NCBI GenBank assembly: GCA_022478985.1
Contig: JAKSZP010009315.1
Coordinates: forward strand, 1-64,000
From: Massospora cicadina
Lineage: Eukaryota > Entomophthoromycota > Entomophthoromycetes > Entomophthorales > Entomophthoraceae
Direction of reading: 5' to 3'
Length of the DNA: 64,000 nt
Shown here: piece after piece, positions 23,453-34,960 of the stretch
Layout of the letters: every line of letters begins with the position of its first letter
Position numbering within the stretch: the stretch's first letter is position 1
The notes under the pieces: generated by a model
Seen by the model: the letters and a program-made list of their open reading frames with translations, nothing else
Told to the model about the DNA's origin: nothing
The model's database searches: none
Translations under genes and position numbers: made by a program

Positions 23453-24287
23453 TGTAAGGAGAGTGTCTATAACTCTCCTGTTCCCAGCGTGGCAGTGCTC
23501 AGTGCACAGGCCCAACGCCAGGGAACTAGCCGTTAGAATTAAAATCATTATTGCCCAGCAGAGGGTGCTAGAGCAATAATAATTTAAGCAAAGAAATGCT
23601 ATAGATAACCAGCCGAAATTGTTGCGGTGCACATTGAGAAACGGGGTAAATGACCCAGGTTGGAGGGGACCTGGATGAACAAATGGTGCACGAGAAGATA
23701 ACCTCAAAGTTTTTACAATGGCGAGTTGAATGGAGCGTGAGACCTCCTTGAAGGAGTCCACGCACATGAATGTTTGGAAAAACAAAATGGTAAAAATGGG
23801 GGAATTTTATTTGGGAAGTCGACCAACAAGGATGTTGGTCAGGGAAAACCTATTTAAACTCGAATAGGGGAATAGGGGTTATGCCACAGTGGGCCCAAGC
23901 ACTGACCCACCAATAGGGCAACACTGCCATACAAATTAGTTGAATAGGCCAAAACTGACTTCACTTAAGTGATCAATTGAAGTTGGATTCAACCTGAGCG
24001 CGTTATTTCGTAAGTGGAACAGGTTTTGAAACCCCATTCCTTGACAAACCGAATCAAACCATCCACATTTATTTGGTAGACCATTCGTTTTAACACCTGG
24101 CCTGACGTCAGGGGCTGGGCACTTGGCAACCCACAATTACCAACCTGGGCATATTTTGCCTGTACCCAGCGTTGGTCTAGGGTATGCTTCAGGTCTGGGA
24201 GGCCCTCTAATATCACCTTCTGGGCCTCCTGGCGCCCAGCCTTGTCCTTAAGGTCAGTCCCTACTATGATGTCATGGGACCATGACA
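23453..24287 (-). repeat. 5' LTR of A2
   Basis: Direct repeat of 18355-19194, about 93% identical by eye, ending at the AACCT duplication. It contains the TATA-like box, the putative start site and a hairpin (GACCAAC/GTTGGTC) on the minus strand. Confidence 0.95.
23817..23858 (-). promoter_or_regulatory. Putative core promoter and transcript start of A2
   Basis: On the minus strand TTTAAATA (23858-23851) is followed 31 nt from its first base by GTTGGTCGACT (from 23827). The spacing matches a TATA box and start site, and the start sequence is the self-primer partner of the PBS. Inference from position only; no transcript data. Confidence 0.5.
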
Positions 24288-24292
24288 AACCT

Positions 24293-25249
24293 CTTCACAT
24301 ATGCAAGTGCAGCCATCATTGAGATGGCCACAGTGGTGTTTAAACCTTCCAGCTTCATAGATTTCTGCCTCTTTAAGGGGTATTTTGACCTCAGTTTCCA
24401 TTCCAAGGCTATGCAATGGAAGCATCTAAGTTGCCATTAATTTTTAAAAATATTCCCCTTCTGACCATCTGCACCCAGCTCCAAGATGAGGCCACTTTGA
24501 TGGTCCAGTTTGCCAGGTTGCCCTCCCAACTTTCCCCTGAATGCCTCTGCCACGAGCCCATGGAGGGTTTGGCCATTTACAGTGCAGACCCCATGCTGCA
24601 ATTTGTGGTTCCAAATGGAGCAGATCAATTGGCAGGGCCGCGCGCCTTTGTGACAACCTGCTCATTCCATAGTGACACCCAACTTGTGATTCCTCACTGA
24701 ATGGTGATCAGATCCGCCCCTGATCACCCAATCTGGGTGCACATTGAGAATGGCCACGCCATTTGCCCCTTGTTCTTTGAGCTTAATCACTCAAAGCGCA
24801 AGTGCCCTACAGCCTAAACCTCCACCACTTCCGCTGCTCCCCCTCTGGCATCAGCTCGGCTGCTGCCACACCCAAATTTTTTGAGTGGGGCTCAATTCTC
24901 CAACCCCCAACCTTGGAAAATTCTGGAATGGCTTCCAAAACTGCAGCCAATCATAATTTTAAAAAATCAAAATTTGGTCAATTTATGCCAACCTGAGCTT
25001 ATGGCTGAAACAGTTTCAGCTGAGCTAGCATGGTCAACAGTTTGCAGCCAATCAGGTGTGACCATTTTACCAACTCTGGTGGCTGGGCTAGCATTAGCCA
25101 AGTCGAACTCTTTTAATTGTCTTTATTGGATTGATGAAAATGACTGGTCATATAACGTTGAACCAGATTTTGCATTGAAGAGTTTTTTGTCAATTCTCCC
25201 AAATTGCGCCCCCACCAATTTCATCCTAAAAATGGCTATCCATTTATAA
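24293..25249 (+). pseudogene. Element F ORF1-like remnant
   Basis: Continues the coding remnant at about 18130-18349 once A2 is removed. Open pieces: 24416-24700 and 24881-25249. Between them GHAICPLFFELNHSKRKC resembles a CX2CX4HX4C knuckle with the second cysteine replaced by phenylalanine, placed as in L1/L2 ORF1. A proline/serine-rich stretch follows. I do not recognise the family, and no endonuclease or RT follows. Gag of an unknown LTR element is an alternative, but the 13-bp TSD and absence of LTRs argue against it. Confidence 0.5.
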
Positions 25250-25841
25250 AAATATAAATAAAAATGGCAGTTGAAGCCATTGCAGCTCCTACCAACACCC
25301 TACTCTGACAGTAACTCCATGGGGCAATGGAGCCCCTGGTTAAGGGTATTCATGTCACCAATTTCCCTCATGACTTTGAGAAAAATACAAAATATGAAAT
25401 TGAGGAGCTCACTTTTGGTGTGAGCCACGCTTGCATTGACATAGCAAAAACTTCTCTCATAACCCACTTTTTTGAAACTGGCGGCACATCAAGTCTTTCA
25501 CTTGTGTGCTGGCTCTCATCACTTTTGCTGAGCATCAACTTGCTCAATATGTTGAGCAATGGACACCGCTGGATTCATAGATGAAGAAAACCCACAACTA
25601 TACCTCCTTATGCCCCATGTCGCTGCTCCCACCCCAATGCTGTCTGCCATGGTCTGCCAGCTAAAGTGAGTGCTGTACAAAAGTTTCCGCAAAACCTCCT
25701 TCCCTAGGGTATGGCTTCCTATGCTGTTAGCTAAGGTGCATATTGAAATTTTTTATTCTAATAATCTCTCTGTTTGGCCCATTTGTAAATAAAGATGCGT
25801 GGTTGCTCCCCCTTTTGGATTGGGCACCACTAGTGCTAAAA

Positions 25842-26376
25842 AAGGATGGGATATTACCTGTCAGTTACAAATTGGTCGTGAAGAAAATCCAGAAGTTACA
25901 AAATATTTAGACAAAAATTGTGGGATTCTGATCCGTTCTAAGAAAGATGTCATAAAACAGCCAGTAATGCAACAAATCATGGAGACTGGACTAACTTTAA
26001 AGATCCTAGAATAGTTATATTCAGAAATCAAAGCTCCTTGGCAACAATTGAAAATTGAGCCTTGAGTAACCCCAGGGACTTTAATTCCTTGTCATGAGGA
26101 GATTTGGGTCCTTTTGGCCAATATGAAAACTCTAGTAAAAGTCAAACGGCATCAGTTAGTTGCCTTAGCCTAGTTGTACCAGTATTGGATATTCATTCCT
26201 TCCATGAATTTGGAGATTTAGACTAATTAGGATTACTAAAGGAGATTAATGGAATATCCACACGCTAATTGAAAGGAATTAATTAGCTGGGATAATGGAG
26301 GGTCAGAAAAACAAAGTTCTGGCCTTTTCAAAAATACTGAATTATTTTCACACAAGATGCCCATGAACTTTGGTGC
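25842..26376 (+). other. Element D protease-RT connector
   Basis: Starts with the second copy of the F duplication. The segment METGLTLKILE matches VNTGLTIELL of element C. No catalytic motif is present. Confidence 0.45.
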
Positions 26377-27160
26377 ATGAAGGATGTTTTGCACTATGTT
26401 GATACTGGGGATGCTAAACCAATTCGATTGAGGCTTATTCAAAGGCCTAGGGCGGCAGAGGCAGTTGCTGCTAAAGAAATCAAAAAACTCATAGAGCATG
26501 ATTTGCTTTTACCATCATCTAACCCATGGGTGAGTCCTATACTAATTGTTAAAAAGAAAGACGGATTAAATAGAAGATTAATTGATTACTATCGGTTGAA
26601 AAAAATCGTGAAAAAGGACTTGTATCACCTGCCTAGAATTAATGATGCATTTGACCAGTTAGAAGGAGCCAAGTTTTTCTCCGCCATGGACTTAATCTCC
26701 AGTTATTGGTAGATAAATATGCCCCATGGATGATCAAGAAAATTGCCATTATCATGGCACAGGGGTTATATCAGCCAACTAGGATGCCTCAAGGATTGTG
26801 TAACGCCCCCATGACATTCCAAAGGCAATGGACACGATTTTTTTGGATCTAAAGCTGTTTTGTGTCCTTGTTTATCTGGATAATATTAATGTATTTAGCC
26901 AAACGTTCACCAATCACCTATACCACCTTGAGGAAGTGTTCAAGCAACTGGATTTCTCAAATCTCAAAATTAAGCCAAAAAAGGCCATTTCTTCAAGGAA
27001 GAATTGGAATACTTGGGATATGTAATTAATGCAGAGGGACTCAAGCCCAAGTTCAAAAGGTAGAAGCGATCAAACAGATGTCAGTCCCTAAAAGCATTTG
27101 GGATATTCAAGCTTTTCTTGGAATGTTCAGTTACTATTGCCAATTTATTATGTATTTTTT
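26377..27160 (+). pseudogene. Element D reverse transcriptase
   Basis: KKLIEHDLLLPSSNPWVSPI, LIVKKKDGLNRRLIDYYRLK and AKFFSAMDLISSYW are standard Ty3 RT fingers and palm. A TAG at 26710-26712 replaces the expected Gln. GLYQPTRMPQGLCNAP is followed by VLVYLDNINVFS, where the second catalytic aspartate is Asn (26882-26884). LEYLGYVINAEGLKPK and IQAFLGMFSYY end the domain. All of it is readable with a few frameshifts, but inactive. Confidence 0.88.
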
Positions 27161-27169
27161 CAAAAATAA

Positions 27170-27700
27170 CCGTTCCACTTTTCCATCTATTGAAGGATCC
27201 AAAAAAGGGATTTGTCTGGAATGATGAGTCTCATATTGCATCCAATAAATTGAGGAAGTTATTGATGTTAAGTCCAATTTTAAAATATCTGAAATTTGGG
27301 AAGCCATTCATTATTCAATCAGATGCGTTGCTGACAGCAATAGGAGTCATCCTTAGTCAAGTAGACAAAAATGGGGATGAACACCCTGTGGCATATGTCA
27401 GATGAACTCTTTCAAAGGCTGAGAGGAACTTTACTGTCACAGAATGTGAATGTCATGCGGTTTTATATGCCTGAAAGCAATTTTGTGTCTATATCCACGG
27501 AACGCTTTTAAGGTCATGACCAACCACACCTCCCTTTGGTGGCTTCATAATCTCAAAGGACCAGAAGGGAGATTGGCGCAGTGGGTTTTGAAGTTTCAGG
27601 CCTACAACTTTGATATAGAACATTGGGCTGGAACAAAAAACAAAATGCTGATGGTTTATCAAGATTACAAGTCATTATTGCTGTGCAAGATCGTTTTGAT
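27170..27700 (+). pseudogene. Element D RNase H
   Basis: IIQSDALLTAIGVILSQVDK, EHPVAYVR then a TGA (27403-27405) in place of Arg, TLSKAERNFTVTECECHAVL, then a TGA (27472-27474) in place of Trp. MTNHTSLWWLHNLKGPEGRL, VLKFQAYNFDIEHWAGTKN and ADGLSRLQ follow after a frameshift. Order and motifs match Ty3 RNase H. Confidence 0.85.
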
Positions 27701-27739
27701 GACCTATTTGAGCAAATGATCCATGGAGAATTACAAGAA

Positions 27740-28870
27740 GAGCCAGTTGAAATTCAAAAAGTGCTGAAAAAGACAATAATGAAGACCAAATTAGTCAACA
27801 GTCAATTATTAAAAATAGCAGATGAAAAGAGGCTTTTGTTTCCAAATCCTTCAAAATGCACAGAAATAATTTGGGACAAACGCAAGGTTGTCAGGCATGG
27901 TGGGTTGAAGAAGATGCTCAAACACATCAGACAATACTACCAATGGGAATCACTAAGTTATGATGATGCCAATTATATTACCTGTTGCATGGAGTGTCAG
28001 CTCCACAAACCACATAAAAACGTAACAAATAATAAATAAGTGAATCCAGGATTTGCATGGCACATGGTCTCAATTGATGTTATGGGACCATTAAGTGTGA
28101 ATAAGGGTGGGGTACGTTACATCATAGTAGCAATTGACCACCTTAAAATGTAGGTTGAAACCCAAGCTAAGCAGAGCAGATACCCTGAGTACCACCAAAT
28201 TTACCTTGGAGCAGGTAGTATCTCAACGTGGGTGTCCCCAAGTGTTGCTGAGTGACAACTAGATAAATTTTATCCTGTTCATAATTCCACGCCTGAATGA
28301 TCTAATGGGGATTAAAGGGGTAATGTCTGCACCCTATTAACCTGAAAAAATGGAGTTGTTGAATGAGTCAATGGAATGCATGACACTATGCTAAGGAAGC
28401 TGATCTCAGGTAAAGCGTCATCTTAGGCGTCTTATCTAAGTTCAGTAACTTTTGTGTACAGCATCAGTTTCCATTTGGCGATGGTAAAAATTTCATTTGA
28501 GTCATTGTATGGTTGTAGGGCAGCATTGCTGCCAATTCTCTATTCAGCAGTGGAGCCAACTCTTGGAATGAGTGCAGATAAATCCCTATATCAGATCACA
28601 AATATTATAGTGGATATCTGGTCTCAAGCTTTTGATATGACGTTTAAAAAAGATTTTAAGCCAAAGATCTGATGATAAGAGTTTCTCTACCCTTAGGGAA
28701 TCTACCATTGGAGAATGAGTAGCCTATTGTGATACATATGGGTTTAGTTGCCAAAATAAGCAAGATGTGATATGGTCAGGTCCATTTGAAGGTATTGCAA
28801 AAATGGAAAATGATGCCTACACAATCAGAAATGGTTTCTGATGATTTTGTGATTAATAAAGTACACAGCA
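27740..28870 (+). pseudogene. Element D integrase
   Basis: Zinc domain: VVRHGGLKKMLKHIRQYYQW and TCCMECQLHK, with the first histidine of HHCC not evident. Core start MVSIDVMGPL (28062 on), then GGVRYIIVAIDHLKM followed by TAG (28151-28153) replacing Trp. A TAA at 28338-28340 replaces Gln in the AYHPQ-like motif (PY*PEKNGVVE). The tail, about 28454-28672, is ISFHLAMVKISFESLYGCRA. The normal role is cDNA insertion; this copy is dead. Confidence 0.8.
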
Positions 28871-28879
28871 AATTTCTTA

Positions 28880-29424
28880 AAATGGAATTAAAAAAAAAAT
28901 AATAAATAGTTAATAAGAAGATTAACTAAATAATGAAATAGCAGCATATATCTCTATATATTATTGATCAAAGGTGTTTTTTGTTGGTATGAAATATCTC
29001 CCTCAATACTGTATCAAAATTAGTGTTTGATAAATCATTTTGAAGATTATTTTTTCCCTCCAATGATGGAAAATAAGTAAGTATCTTAAATTAGTGTTTT
29101 TGTTAAAAAATACATTTTAAAAACTTACATATTTTCTAATAACTCAACAATTGCTCAACTGAAATTAATTGAGTCTGATAGGTTCAATTTATTTGGGCAA
29201 GTGGGTGATAATTGATTAATATTATAGAATATATCCACAAATTTCCTAAACAAAACTAAATAAAAACATTAGAGGTTTAAGTAGAATTTTATAGCTTATT
29301 AAGTAGAGTAGGTTAACCAGCCACAAGGGCAACATCAAAGCTATTAGTCTGAGTGAATTAAGTGTAGTGCTGGCACAACCTTTAGGCTATGTCAGTGCAA
29401 GCTATTAAACCCAAGCATCCCTGA
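28880..29424. other. AT-rich 3' region of element D, no gene seen
   Basis: Follows the D integrase and ends in the left copy of the SINE duplication (29425-29439). I see no coding signal. A similar stretch continues at 29742-29961 between the SINE and L2. Confidence 0.5.
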
Positions 29425-29439
29425 GTAACTCTGCTTATA

Positions 29440-29726
29440 AATTTTTTAAATTTTTATTTGAGGTGGGCTGACCTGGGACAATACCGCACCAATTAGGGAA
29501 GTGAAGAAAATGGGAAAGGAAGATAAAACCTGGAAAACCTCCATGCACGGCGTATGATAGGCCAGGAACTCCATGGACCGCCTTTGCTATTTGCTATCTC
29601 AGTTCAGGGCATTGGTGCGTAAAACCAACACAGTCAAAATCGTCCCCTACCCAAAGTCCATTACTGGGATTGAACTCTGTAGGCAGTGGTAGAGGGTCCA
29701 TACTCTACCACTGGGGTATCCTCCTT
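29440..29726 (-). mobile_element. tRNA-derived SINE, copy 2
   Basis: Same family as 801-1091, roughly 80% identical by eye. Minus strand: GGAGGATACCCCAGTGGTAG, an A-box, and B-box-like GAGTTCAATCCC. The tail on the plus strand reads AAATTTTTATTTGAGG. Flanks are GTAACTCTGCTTATA (29425-29439) and GTAACTCCGCTTATA (29727-29741), a 15-bp duplication with one mismatch. Confidence 0.92.
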
Positions 29727-30239
29727 GTAACTCCGCTTATATATATATAAAGAAAGCAAAAATTAAAGATTAAGAATAAATGAGATAAATGTGTATATAT
29801 AAAGATTTAAATAAGAATGAAAACTAAATATATATTAAAAGGGGAAACAAAACTTTATTATTTTTTAAGGGAAAAAATCTTATTAAACTATTTTTTGAAT
29901 TCAAGCCTCATTTTATAAATTGCGAGCTCTTCTTCAATGCCTCTGGGGGAGGGAGGTTGAATGACAATATTATAAATTTTATTTAACTGAGGAAAGCCAA
30001 ACAGGGGATGGACAATACTGATTTATGTAATGAGATAGAGGAGGTGAACTATAGTGAGGTTTAGGCACCCCAGAGTAGATGAGCTACCCCTATTGCCAGC
30101 CAGTACCTCTAGGTATAAGGGGATTGGATGTCTTACTCCTAAGGATTTTCCCCTATTATGGAGCAGGTGTGGAGGAAGGGGTCCATATGCAGAAAGCTGA
30201 CTGGGAACCATGATTTAAAGAGTTGTTGTTGCTTCAGCC

Positions 30240-33200
30240 TCATTTGTCTATATAGCCAGGCTTAAAAGTATTCCAGTAGGTGTAGGTGAATTCTGGTGTT
30301 TGTCCCAGAGATGGTTGCAATGGTTCCCTTGAAGGCTCCAGTGCTACGCTGTGGATTGACCACAGTGAAGTGGCGACTATCAGGAAGCAGAGTGTGGATA
30401 GTATCAGGGATTCAAGTTGGAGTGCAAGGAGGCTTCTAGAGATTGACAGCTCCTGATTATTGTGGGTTCTTAACAGATGCACAACTTCCCGCCATATGGA
30501 TCTAGATGGGGGCATGCTTCAAGGCGATGTTGCAGGTTTCCATCCCCTCCACACACTGCGCACACTGCATTAAGAGAGTTGGAGCAATATGCTGTTATGT
30601 AGGTTCTTTTGAGGCAATGACAGGTGTTAGCTCTTACCCTTGGCTGGAGGAGTGGATGATGTGTTAACCTCCATATTGACTTCTGTGTTGAGAGGTTGTA
30701 GGGAATGTCTAAAGCATCCAGGTAGTGATTCTTGCGATGAATGGGGCCACGTTGTGTATGTCCCTCTGGGGGTGGTCATCTGGTTCCCTAGCGTGAAGTG
30801 ATCTCTGGGTCTTCCCCTTCCCTGATTAGTGCCTGTGAGAGTGATGGTCCACCCTATATGCCAAATGGTGCAGAGAAGCATTTGAAGTGAGGGGGTTCCA
30901 TGTGGGCCTGCTGCGTTGGGGCAGTTTTCAAGGTATGCCAACAGGCTGAACGGGTTGTGTGGGTTAGATAGTTTGAGCGCCTGCACAAAGTTTGCCTTTG
31001 CCACTCTAGACTAGTGTTGTTATGGGAGGTCTGGGGCTAGGACTTCCTCTATCCAGGTGCCCAATATGCAGTTGGCGTGGACCTCAAAGTCTATTAGGTT
31101 CATGCCTCCACTGGAGTGTGGGCCAAAGAGTGTTTCCACCCATACAGGTGGCTGGGACCCAGGCCACAGCCCTCCCTGGACAAGCGCATGGACTGAGGAT
31201 ATGAACGTAGGTGAGAAGGAGATTGCGTGGGAAGGGAACCACAGCATCAAGAGGATGATTGAGTTGGCAACTGTACTCACCCCATTAGTCCTGGGTTCTT
31301 CCCTTGAGGGAGGCGATGCGGTTAGACATCCACTTAGTAGATTGTTATCAATTGTCTCATCGACATACCCCCTGTTTTAGCTATATCCCAAGGTGGCGGA
31401 CAGGGTTGGTTGAAGGAGGTGATGCAAAGGGTAGTATGAGTGGGTTGTTCCTACATGGGGGGCTGTGGGGTTTGGGTGTTGGGGCCCAGTTGTTAGTGTA
31501 CTTGCCTAGGAGGATTATTTCCATTATCCTTTTGTTGAGTGACATATTAGTCACAATATAATTATTCCTCCAGGGTGCGTTCCAGCTGTTAGGCATCATT
31601 GTTGTTAGCAATACTTGTCATGCAGTCATCCGCAAAGAATAGTATCTTGACTGTTGGTTGCCCTTGTGCATTTATGCCCATGAGGCGTGAGTCAGCAATG
31701 TGAAGGAGTAGATCAATGCTGAAGTTATACAGCAGTGGGTTGAGGGGGCCCATTGTTTGAGCCCTGTGTGGTGTGATCTTGTTGGTTAGAAAGCCAGGGC
31801 TCATACAGCCATGGATGCGGATCTGTAAGAAGCATCGCCCAGTTTATGAATCTGGGTGGGAGTTTGAAGGCACTTAGGCATTACTTGAGGTATGGCCAAC
31901 TAGCGCGATAATATGCCTTATCCTGGTCTAGGAAAACTAGGGCTCCAGTTGCTTTGGACTTGCACATGTTGGCGACAGAGTATATATTGGTCGAGATTGA
32001 ACGCCCTGGTAAAAACCTCAAACTGATTGGGCGACAGGATTTTGGAGGCTATTGTTCCTATTCTAATGACTAAAATTTTCTCAGTAGTTTTGTATCAGTG
32101 TTAGAGAGTTCAATTGTGCACCAGTTGGCCAGGTCCAGTTTGTCGCCCTTTTTAAACAAGGTTATGACATAGGGCTCTCGGCCACCAAGCAGAAGGCGTG
32201 TCTCCAGTAGGCACTGGTTCAATGACACCAGGAGGAGAGGGGAGATTTGTTTGAAGTATCTTTTGTAAAATTCAAAGGGCATCCCATCAGGCCCTGGGCA
32301 TTTCCTACGTGGTGCACCATGGACTGTGTCCCAGAGCTCCTCCTGTGTGATAGGTATAGGAGGTTATAATCTGGCGGTGTGCTTTGTATTCCAGTAGTGT
32401 GTATATTTTTTTATTTTTTGGGGGTCAAGTTGGGTGATGTGGTATAGTTCGGTGTAATAGCAGTATACTTCCATCTTGACCTTTACTGGGTCGGTTGCCA
32501 TGGTGCATCATCTTTATGGACCTGTGTGCATGTGAGATGTTTGCTGCGGGAGCGAAATTGGCAGAAGAAAAATGATGAGCAGGTTTCACCTTCTTTTATG
32601 AACTTGACTTTTCTCAAAATTTTGACTCTGTGCTAGTGTTTGAAGATAAGGGCATTTAGGCGAGCGCCTATTTCCGTCTATTTACACCCCCATTGGGGCT
32701 GTAGCCAGACTTTGGGGTGTTGAGCTCAAGGTGGTCCAGTTCCGCCAAGATACTCCTGATTGTGGCTGTGTCAGCGGTGTACTTATGTAAGGAAGATGGA
32801 GAGTTTTACTTATCAGTTTGACTTTGAAATTTGCCCAGGTTTTGATGGGGTCTGACACGAATGGAGTTATGGATTTTGGATTTGTGGCCTCATATAACCC
32901 AGTCAGATATTTTAGGCAATTTTATATTTTCTGGGTGTAGCTTCCTCCGTGTCAACGCCTGTGCAGGATTTCAGGTTGGTGAAAGCTGCATTAAAACGAG
33001 TTGGTGGTTGGAGAAGTTTCTCTTTTTGTTGAGAAGTTGAGATGTTTGAGTGGTGGGTTTTCAGGGCAAAGATGAAGTCAATGCAGCTCATTGAGATGAG
33101 TGTTCCCTCGCGTATGCTGGGGTGGGTCATGTGGGGGATGAGTGGTGACCTGGGGGGAGGATATCATGTAGGCCAAGGGATGCCTTCATTGCACATAATT

Positions 33201-33677
33201 CAATGTGCCCTGGGGGGCATCCCCTGGGGTTAGGCCATCAGTCCGTGTTGGGGTTATCCCAGCAGTTGAAGTCTCCTTGTAGGGTGGTATTTGGTGGGAG
33301 GGTGTGTGTTGGGATGGTTTTAAGGAATTGTTTCCTCTTGGCTGTAGTGCACGGTGCATAGATGCATGCTATTGAGATTGTGTTCTCTTGGCATGTAATT
33401 GTTGCTACCAGGATGCAGCCGTGCAAATACAAAGAGGAGTTAGTAATTTTTAGATTTTTGTTATTGCGGATGACCACCCCACAGTGGGACGTCCATACCA
33501 ATTGGGATGGTGAGACCCTGGCTGACCAGGATCCCTCTTCCCCTGTAGGCAGTGTGTTTCTTGGATGGCCAAGATATCTACAGGGGGTTTTTGCAGGAAG
33601 TCCATCTTTTTGGCTTGGGATGTATGAGCCCTGGCTCCCGTGATGTTTAACATCCCTATTGACACTGAGGTGCCCAC
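30240..33677 (-). pseudogene. L2 ORF2: endonuclease and reverse transcriptase
   Basis: Starts MGTSVSIGMLNITGARAHTS. Endonuclease: VDILAIQETHCLQGK, ACIYAPC, GDFNCWDNPNTD (33238-33501) and SCIDFIFALKTHHS. RT: LGGREPYVITLFKKGDKLDL, then LNPLLYNFSIDLLL and FFADDCMTS (31600-31660, both aspartates kept). C-terminal SIWREVVHLLRTHNN lies at 30515-30240. Many frameshifts. The role is nicking at the target followed by target-primed reverse transcription. Confidence 0.85.
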
Positions 33678-34039
33678 GGCGCCTCAGGAGTGGTTAGGAG
33701 GGCCGTCTGGACCAAGCCTAGAACACCATCTCATATACTTGCTTCATGTCATTGGGCCTGTACAATCTGTCATCATCTAATTTCTTACCCTGTGCTGATT
33801 TTGTGCGGGTCTTGCCATTTTTAAGGTTTAAGTTGGTCTTCCCTGCTCATGGCTCATGGTGGTTTGGTGCAGTGTGATGATTGTTTTCTGTGGTTGCAGG
33901 GTTAAAATTTTTAGTTGTGGGCCCTACATTTTTGCCAATAGTAGAGCTGAATTGTCCGGCTACATTTCTTGATTGATATCATGTGGTAATTCAGTCAAAT
34001 AAATGAGAAAATTTTCATCTTGGGTATTCTGCCCTGATT

Positions 34040-34960
34040 GGTTGGCTCAGTTAATTTCCTCTATGTCCTCCTGAATTTGGCCTGGGTTGATGGAGGAGGC
34101 TGAAAGTGATACAGCCTTGGCCGCTACCCACTTGCAGGCCTTCTGTACCATTATGCGCACTTTGGGGTGATATTGGGTCCATGAGAATGTATTGCCCATC
34201 CTCTTTATAGAGGAAGGCGTGGTTGGTGTCAATTATTTTGGCGAAGACTTTGCTATCCTTGTCCATGGTGTCATCACAGAAGTCTGGGGCCTTTATGCTC
34301 TCCTTCGCAGGGCATTCATGCACCTTGTGCCCTATTGCGCTGCAGTGGTTGCAGATAGGCAGTGCGCTTTCCTGTGTGGCGTGGAATACCTTTGAAATGC
34401 CCCCATCTGGGAGGCTAAACACTGCTGTGCGCAGGATTCCTGTGAGGTCCTTGGCCACCTCAAGGAGTGGGTTGAACATGACTATTGCCTTTCCTGTGCA
34501 CAAGTTTGGCATCAGGTGAGATCACTGTAATTCAAGTTTCTTAGTTTCTTTGTAGATTTAAATTCAATTTGGAGCTCCTCCTTAATTAGCTTGCAGGAAA
34601 TGTTGATGGGGAGCGATTCAAAGGAGTTGAACAAAGTGTTTGCTTTGTTCCATCTTGTGCGTGAAGTGCACACAATTTGTTTGCCCTCAGTGAGGGCGAT
34701 TTGACACAGACTTTAACAGTAGCATCTACATCTTCTTTGGTTTTGAAGCCCATGTCAATCCAGCTGCGGTAGATAATATATGTGGTAATGTACACCGCAT
34801 GGGGAAGAGGAAGGCCTGTGTCTCATCCACTTTCTCCCACAGAGTTGGAGAATCAACCCCTAGGAGGGGTCAGAACCCGTGCTCTATCTTTGATAGGGGT
34901 TGGGCATAATGGATTTCTATGTACAAGTTTTATTTTAGTAGTAAACTCCACAAACCTTAC
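34040..34960 (-). pseudogene. L2 ORF1 with intact zinc knuckle
   Basis: MPNLCTGKAIVMFNPLLEVA matches L1 and L3 ORF1. The knuckle CNHCSAIGHKVHEC (about 34310-34352) keeps all CCHC ligands, unlike L1. The upstream parts (WIDMGFKTKEDVDATVKVCV) are in another frame. It would bind LINE RNA. Antisense ORFs here are shadows. Confidence 0.78.

Larger units (their letters stand above)
18355..24287 (-). mobile_element. Ty3/gypsy chromodomain element A2, complete with TSD
   Basis: LTRs of 840 and 835 bp (18355-19194, 23453-24287) and a 5-bp target duplication AACCT (18350-18354 and 24288-24292). LTR identity is about 93% by rough eye count. Protease DTG and RT YMDD are intact and pol has few frameshifts, so it is the best-preserved member of the family. 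Its gag is nearly absent (about 440 bp between PBS and protease), so it could not have moved alone in this form. It is the innermost insertion of the stack. Confidence 0.95.
18023..25841 (+). mobile_element. Element F: ORF1-only LINE-like insertion holding A2
   Basis: A perfect 13-bp duplication, AAGGATGGGATAT, lies at 18010-18022 and 25842-25854. With A2 and its AACCT duplication removed, F is about 1.9 kb. It carries coding remnants with a zinc-knuckle-like motif (see 24293-25249) but no endonuclease or RT. The 3' end reads GTGCTAAA before the duplication. The long TSD points to LINE-type insertion; the missing ORF2 suggests a non-autonomous half-LINE. The parent family is not identified in the window. 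Confidence 0.65.
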
